From the NCBI GenBank assembly GCA_039583705.1, contig JAVKSM010000075.1:1-16655 (forward strand): 16,655 nt of DNA. Reading direction: 5' to 3'. A model generated the notes under the pieces. That model did not search any database. It worked only from the letters and a program-made list of their open reading frames with translations, and was not told the origin of the DNA. This DNA is from JAVKSM01 sp039583705 (lineage in GTDB: Bacteria > Actinomycetota > Actinomycetes > Mycobacteriales > Pseudonocardiaceae). Numbering within the stretch: the stretch's first letter is position 1; each line of letters starts with the position of its first letter. The position numbers and the translations under genes are program-made. Shown piece by piece: positions 13,030 to 16,655 of this stretch.

Positions 13030-14508
13030 GTGCTGGGACTGCAGACGGTGCTCGGTGTCGGGTCGGCCGTGGTGCTGCTCGCGGTCGCCGCCGTGCGCGT
13101 CTCGGCGAAGGTCGGGCTGCCGTCGCTGTTGTTCTACCTGGGCATCGGCGTCCTGCTGGGCGAGTCCGGACTGGGCCTGCGGTTCGATGACACGTCCCTG
13201 ACCCAGTCGGTCGGGCTGGCCGCCCTGGTGCTCATCCTCACCGAGGGCGGCCTCACTACCCGCTGGTCCGCGGTTCGCCCGGCGCTGGGCGTGGGCCTGG
13301 CGCTGTCCACCGTGTCGGTCGCGGTGAGCGTCGGCATCACCGGCTCCCTGCTGCACCTGCTGCTGTCGCTGAACTGGCGGCTGGCCCTGCTGTGGGGTGC
13401 CGTGCTGTCCTCGACCGACGCGGCCGCGGTGTTCAGCGTGCTGCGCGGGATCGGGCTGCGGGGGCGGCTGGTCGGCGCGCTGGAGCTGGAGTCGGGGATC
13501 AACGACGCGCCGGTGCTCATCGTGGTGACGCTGCTGGCGGCCGGCGGAGGCCTGCGCTGGTGGACCCCGGCGCTGGTGGCGTACGAGCTGGTCGCCGGAG
13601 CCGCCGTCGGCGCGGCCCTCGGGTTCGGCGGGGCATGGGCGCTGCGCCGGGCGGCGCTGCCGGCCACCGGCCTGTATCCACTGGCAACCCTCGCGGTATG
13701 CCTGGCGGGTTACAGTGCCGCCCAGGCCGCGCACGCCTCCGGGCTGCTGGCCGCCTACGTCGCCGGCCTGGTGCTCGGCAACGTGCGCCTGCCCCACCGG
13801 GAGGGCACCCGCTCCTTCGCCGAGGGCTTGGGCTCGCTCGCGCAGATCGGGCTGTTCGTGCTGCTCGGGCTCTACGCCTCGCCGTCGCGGCTGCTCCCCG
13901 CGGTCCTTCCGGCGCTGGTCGCCGGGCTGGTCGTGCTGCTGGTGGCCCGGCCGGTCTCGGTGCTGCTCGGCCTGCTGCCGTTCCGGCTTCCGCTGGCCGA
14001 GCAGGCTTTCCTGTCCTGGGCGGGGCTGCGGGGGGCGGTGCCCATCGTGCTGGCGCTCATCCCGCTCACCGAGCAGGTCCCGGGCGCCCGCGAGCTCGTC
14101 GACGGCGTGTTCGTGCTGGTCGTCGTGCTCACGTTGGTGCAGGGGACCTCGCTGCCGCTGCTTGCCCGCAGGCTGCGACTGGCCAGCGAGAGCGAGCCGC
14201 GGGAGGTCGAGATGGACGCGGCGCCGCTCGGCGAGCTCGGCGCGGACCTGCTGCAGGTGCAGGTGCCGGCGAATTCCCGGCTGCACGGGGTGTACGTCCG
14301 GGAGCTGCGGCTGCCCACCGGCGCCGGACTGAGCCTGGTGGTGCGGGACGGCGCGGCCTTCACCCCCGAGCCCGACACCCGGATCCGCGAGGGTGACACA
14401 TTGCTGCTCGTCACCACCGAGACGGCCCGGACCGTCACCGAGCGGCGGATCCGGGCGCTGGACCGGGCGGGGCGGCTGGCGCGCTGGCGAGGCGAGACCG
14501 GCGAGTGA
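13030..14508 (+). CDS. CPA1-type cation/proton antiporter with RCK_C domain (NhaP2/CvrA-like)
   Basis: Integral membrane protein that exchanges Na+ or K+ for H+. 492 residues with about 12-13 hydrophobic segments up to residue 385. Transport motifs: SSTDAAAVFSVLRG (127-140) with the Asp of the TDA motif, and LELESGINDAP (151-161) with the Asn-Asp pair of the ion site. AGLRGAVPIVLALIPL matches a late conserved helix. A cytoplasmic C-terminal domain (about 400-475, LLQVQVPANSRLHGVYVRELRLP ... IREGDTLLLVT) is an RCK_C/TrkA_C ligand-sensing domain, the arrangement of K+/H+ antiporter NhaP2. Ion preference cannot be read from sequence. GTG 13030 has GAGGAGG at 9 nt. Stop to lspA start is 34 nt. 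Confidence 0.93.
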   Translation: MLGLQTVLGVGSAVVLLAVAAVRVSAKVGLPSLLFYLGIGVLLGESGLGLRFDDTSLTQSVGLAALVLILTEGGLTTRWSAVRPALGVGLALSTVSVAVSVGITGSLLHLLLSLNWRLALLWGAVLSSTDAAAVFSVLRGIGLRGRLVGALELESGINDAPVLIVVTLLAAGGGLRWWTPALVAYELVAGAAVGAALGFGGAWALRRAALPATGLYPLATLAVCLAGYSAAQAAHASGLLAAYVAGLVLGNVRLPHREGTRSFAEGLGSLAQIGLFVLLGLYASPSRLLPAVLPALVAGLVVLLVARPVSVLLGLLPFRLPLAEQAFLSWAGLRGAVPIVLALIPLTEQVPGARELVDGVFVLVVVLTLVQGTSLPLLARRLRLASESEPREVEMDAAPLGELGADLLQVQVPANSRLHGVYVRELRLPTGAGLSLVVRDGAAFTPEPDTRIREGDTLLLVTTETARTVTERRIRALDRAGRLARWRGETGE

Positions 14509-14542
14509 GGGGCTCCGGCGCGGATCGGGGACAATCGAGGCT

Positions 14543-15130
14543 GTGAGGATCCCCGGGCCGGCCGACCGGCCGCCGCAACCGTCCGCAGAGGCGGTCGGCG
14601 CGACTGCGCCCGAGTGGGCCAGCCGCCCCCGCCTCGGCCTGTTCGTCGTGGTGACCGCGGCCGTGCTCACGCTCGACGTCGTGACCAAGGTGATCGTCGT
14701 GGCGCGACTGCAGGGCGAGCCGCCGGTGCGGCTGCTGGGCGGCGCCATCTACCTCGTGCTGGTCCGCAACTCCGGCGCGGCGTTCTCCCTGGGGACGAGC
14801 ATGACGTGGCTGCTGACGCTGATCGCGCTGGCCGTCGTCGTGGGGATCGCCCGGTTCGCGCGGCGGCTGCGCTGCGCGAGCTGGGCGGTGGCGCTTGGCC
14901 TGGTGCTCGGTGGTGCGCTGGGCAACCTCGCCGACCGGCTGTTCCGCAGCCCCGGACCGATGCAGGGGCACGTCGTGGACTTCATCTCGCTCTTCGCCCC
15001 GGACGGCAGCGTGTGGCCGGTGTTCAACGCCGCGGACTCGGCGATCTGTGTCGGAGGCGCACTCGTGGTGCTGCTCACCCTGCTGGGTCACCACCTCGAG
15101 GGCGGCGCCGGGAGACGCGGCCGGCCGTGA
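14543..15130 (+). CDS. lspA: LspA, lipoprotein signal peptidase II
   Basis: Membrane aspartyl protease that removes signal peptides from prolipoproteins after lipidation. 195 residues: a hydrophilic Pro/Ala-rich N-terminal extension (1-30), then four transmembrane helices. Catalytic aspartates are Asp131 in GNLADR and Asp165 in FNAADSAI, and RNSGAAFSLG (75-84) matches the conserved third motif. GTG 14543 is selected because it gives an extension of usual actinomycete length; the longer open frame upstream lies within the antiporter gene. GAGG (14537-14540) is only 2 nt before the start. A GACAAT hexamer (14530-14535) lies at leaderless spacing, so initiation may not use a Shine-Dalgarno. The 3' end overlaps the pseudouridine synthase gene by GTGA. 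Confidence 0.96.
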   Translation: MRIPGPADRPPQPSAEAVGATAPEWASRPRLGLFVVVTAAVLTLDVVTKVIVVARLQGEPPVRLLGGAIYLVLVRNSGAAFSLGTSMTWLLTLIALAVVVGIARFARRLRCASWAVALGLVLGGALGNLADRLFRSPGPMQGHVVDFISLFAPDGSVWPVFNAADSAICVGGALVVLLTLLGHHLEGGAGRRGRP

Positions 15131-16053
15131 ACCAACGGACGCTTCCGGTGCCCGACGGCCTGGACGGGATGCGCGTCGACGCTGGGCTCTCCCGGTTGCT
15201 CGGGTTGTCCCGAAACGCCGTGGCGGCCCTCGCCGAGGCCGGCCGGGTGTGCCTCGACGGGCAGCCCGCCGGCAAGTCCGATCGGCTGGTGGCGGGCCGG
15301 TGGCTGGAGGTGGAGCTGCCCGAGGTCGTTCCGGCCGCGCCGCCGGCGGCGCTGGCCGTCGACGGCCTGGTCGTGCTGCACGAGGACGCCGACCTCGTCG
15401 TCGTCGACAAGCCGGTCGGCGTCGCGTCCCATCCCAGCCCCGGCTGGACCGGGCCCACCGTGGTCGGCGGTCTCGCCGCGGCGGGCGTGCCGGTGGCCAC
15501 CTCCGGCGCCGCCGAGCGGCAGGGGGTCGTGCACCGCCTCGACGTCGGCACCAGCGGGCTGATGGTGGTGGCCAAGTCGGAGTCGGCCTACTCGCTGCTC
15601 AAGCGGGCGTTCCAGCAGCGTGAGGTCGACAAGCGCTACCACGCCCTCGTGCAGGGCCACCCGGACCCGGCCCGGGGCACCGTGGACGCCCCGATCGACC
15701 GCCACCCCAGACAGGACTGGCGCTTCGCGGTGGTGGCCGGGGGCAAGTCCGCCGTGACCCATTACGACACCCTCGAGGCGTTCCGGGCCGCCTCGCTGCT
15801 CGAGGTCAGGTTGGAGACCGGGCGCACCCACCAGATCCGGGTGCACTTCGCCGCCCTGCGCCACCCGTGTGTCGGGGACCTGGGCTACGGCGCCGACCCC
15901 GGGCTCGCCTCGGCCCTCGGGCTGGGCCGGCAGTGGCTGCACGCGTGCCAACTGGGTTTCCGCCACCCGTCCGACGGGCGGTGGGTGGAGTTCACGAGCA
16001 GCTATCCGCGCGACCTGCACCACGCCCTCGACGAGCTGCGGGCCGCGTCCTGA
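15127..16053 (+). CDS. rluD: RluA/RluD-family 23S rRNA pseudouridine synthase
   Basis: Isomerises specific uridines to pseudouridine; E. coli RluD acts on helix 69 of 23S rRNA. 308 residues from GTG 15127, which overlaps the lspA stop as GTGA. N-terminal S4 RNA-binding domain (about 14-65, MRVDAGLSRLLGLSRNAVAAL ... VCLDGQPAGKSDRL), then the catalytic domain from LVVVDKPVGVASHPS, with VHRLDVGTSGLMVVAK carrying the catalytic Asp139, YHALVQGHPDP, and RTHQIRVHFAALRHPCVGDLGYG. S4 plus RluA catalytic domain is the RluD/RluC layout; lspA-rluD adjacency is standard and favours RluD, but the target uridines are not proven by sequence. Confidence 0.94.
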   Translation: MNQRTLPVPDGLDGMRVDAGLSRLLGLSRNAVAALAEAGRVCLDGQPAGKSDRLVAGRWLEVELPEVVPAAPPAALAVDGLVVLHEDADLVVVDKPVGVASHPSPGWTGPTVVGGLAAAGVPVATSGAAERQGVVHRLDVGTSGLMVVAKSESAYSLLKRAFQQREVDKRYHALVQGHPDPARGTVDAPIDRHPRQDWRFAVVAGGKSAVTHYDTLEAFRAASLLEVRLETGRTHQIRVHFAALRHPCVGDLGYGADPGLASALGLGRQWLHACQLGFRHPSDGRWVEFTSSYPRDLHHALDELRAAS

Positions 16054-16655
16054 GCAGCGGGTGGCGCAGGGCGCTGGTCCTCGGCGGGTGCCTGGCGGTG
16101 CTCGTGGTCACGGCCTGGGCCGCCGGCCGCGCCACCCCGGGACCCCAGCCGCAGCCAGGCACCGACGCCGTCCGACTGGGCCCGGACCCGGGTGAGCGGG
16201 TGGCCGACTACCTGGCGCGTGCGGCGGCGCGACCGGCTCCGACCACCGGCCCGGTGTGGGCGCTGGTCCAGCTCACCGACTACCTCGACCCGGCGGCCGC
16301 CGCCGCGCTGGTCGACGGTACCGGCGCGCTGCCCGCGCGCGTGGTGTTCCGGGTGCCCCTGCCGCGGGTCCAGACGGCGCTGCGCAGCGAAGACCTCGCC
16401 GAGGGGGATCTCGCGCCGGGCGGGTACGCCGGGGCGATGCGCTCGGCCCAGGAGCGGGCCGCCGAGGCGGCGCGGCAGGACGCGGAGCTGGAAACCGGTC
16501 GGCCTGCCGCGGTGGCTGCCGCCGAGGTCGGCCCGCTGCGCGCCGGTTGTCGGTGCGTGCTCGCGCTGCTGGTGCGGGCCGCCCCCGCGGCACTGGCCGC
16601 GCTGGCCGCCCGGCCGCACGTGCGGGCGGTGCAGGCCGCCCCGCCCGGAACCCCG
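16050..16655 (+). CDS. Membrane-anchored protein of unknown function, cut by window end
   Basis: Not recognised. The open frame continues to the last base with 202 codons visible. The start of the plausible protein is LSSGWRRALVLGGCLAVLVVTAWAAGR: a short basic segment, then one hydrophobic helix (about residues 8-27) acting as a signal anchor or uncleaved signal. A Pro/Gly-rich spacer and an extracellular Ala-rich domain follow, with VWALVQLTDYLDPAAAAALV, ARVVFRVPLPRVQT and a helical stretch AMRSAQERAAEAARQDAELE. Two Cys near residue 167 (GCRC) precede LALLVRAAPAALAALAARPHVRAVQAAPP. The codon at the natural start is CTG 16050, overlapping the rluD stop as CTGA. Alternatives are GTG 15981 inside rluD (23 residues longer) and GTG 16098, which would cut the helix. 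Probably cotranscribed with lspA-rluD. Confidence 0.7.
   Translation, partial: MSSGWRRALVLGGCLAVLVVTAWAAGRATPGPQPQPGTDAVRLGPDPGERVADYLARAAARPAPTTGPVWALVQLTDYLDPAAAAALVDGTGALPARVVFRVPLPRVQTALRSEDLAEGDLAPGGYAGAMRSAQERAAEAARQDAELETGRPAAVAAAEVGPLRAGCRCVLALLVRAAPAALAALAARPHVRAVQAAPPGTP

Noticed and set aside
14530..14535. GACAAT as a leaderless promoter for lspA
   Set aside because: Spacing fits, but the hexamer breaks the TANNNT rule at the first position and there is no -35; mentioned only in the lspA entry.
13000..14748. 582-codon minus-strand open frame opposite the antiporter and start of lspA
   Set aside because: Gln/Arg/Pro-rich composition without any motif; the plus strand carries an antiporter with membrane helices and ion-site motifs.

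Overview
The window is a high-GC chromosomal segment from an actinomycete (Actinomycetota). It carries the distal half of the division and cell wall (dcw) cluster followed by a housekeeping stretch. Four signs point to this group: the order murG-murC-ftsQ-ftsZ-pgeF-yggS-sepF-divIVA without ddl or ftsA; a Wag31-type DivIVA; an ileS preceded by a translational T-box; and frequent GTG starts with GTGA overlaps. Wording of FtsZ and SepF looks closest to what I remember of Pseudonocardiales, but I could not run a search and hold that only moderately.

Region 1 (1-7931, plus strand) is the dcw cluster. MurG (5' end cut by the window) makes lipid II and MurC adds L-Ala to UDP-MurNAc. FtsQ and FtsZ form the divisome core. 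PgeF proofreads peptidoglycan precursors, YggS is a PLP-binding protein, SepF tethers FtsZ to the membrane, and DivIVA/Wag31 directs polar growth. The only sizeable gap, between ftsQ and ftsZ, holds a promoter candidate, an 8-bp palindromic stem, an operator-like palindrome and a strong leader hairpin. yggT, usual between sepF and divIVA, is missing; a 16-codon hydrophobic ORF in the gap may be its remnant.

Region 2 (7932-12154). A small membrane protein with an Ada-like Cys cluster, probably read from a leaderless promoter, faces a convergent minus-strand ileS of the long type-2 class. The ileS leader is a complete translational T-box: ATC specifier, T-box core and a hairpin that hides the ribosome binding site. 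A 56-bp interrupted inverted repeat lies further upstream.

Region 3 (about 12155-16655, plus strand) holds a SAM methyltransferase, a CPA1/NhaP2-like antiporter with a C-terminal RCK_C domain, lspA, an RluD-type pseudouridine synthase, and a membrane-anchored protein of unknown function running off the right edge. The antiporter's ribosome binding site sits inside a perfect hairpin just after the methyltransferase stop. The last gene has no canonical start at the expected place and may begin at CTG.

No mobile element, CRISPR array, tRNA or rRNA was seen. The window is mostly core genome, so the points of interest are regulatory and junction details rather than a new multi-gene system.
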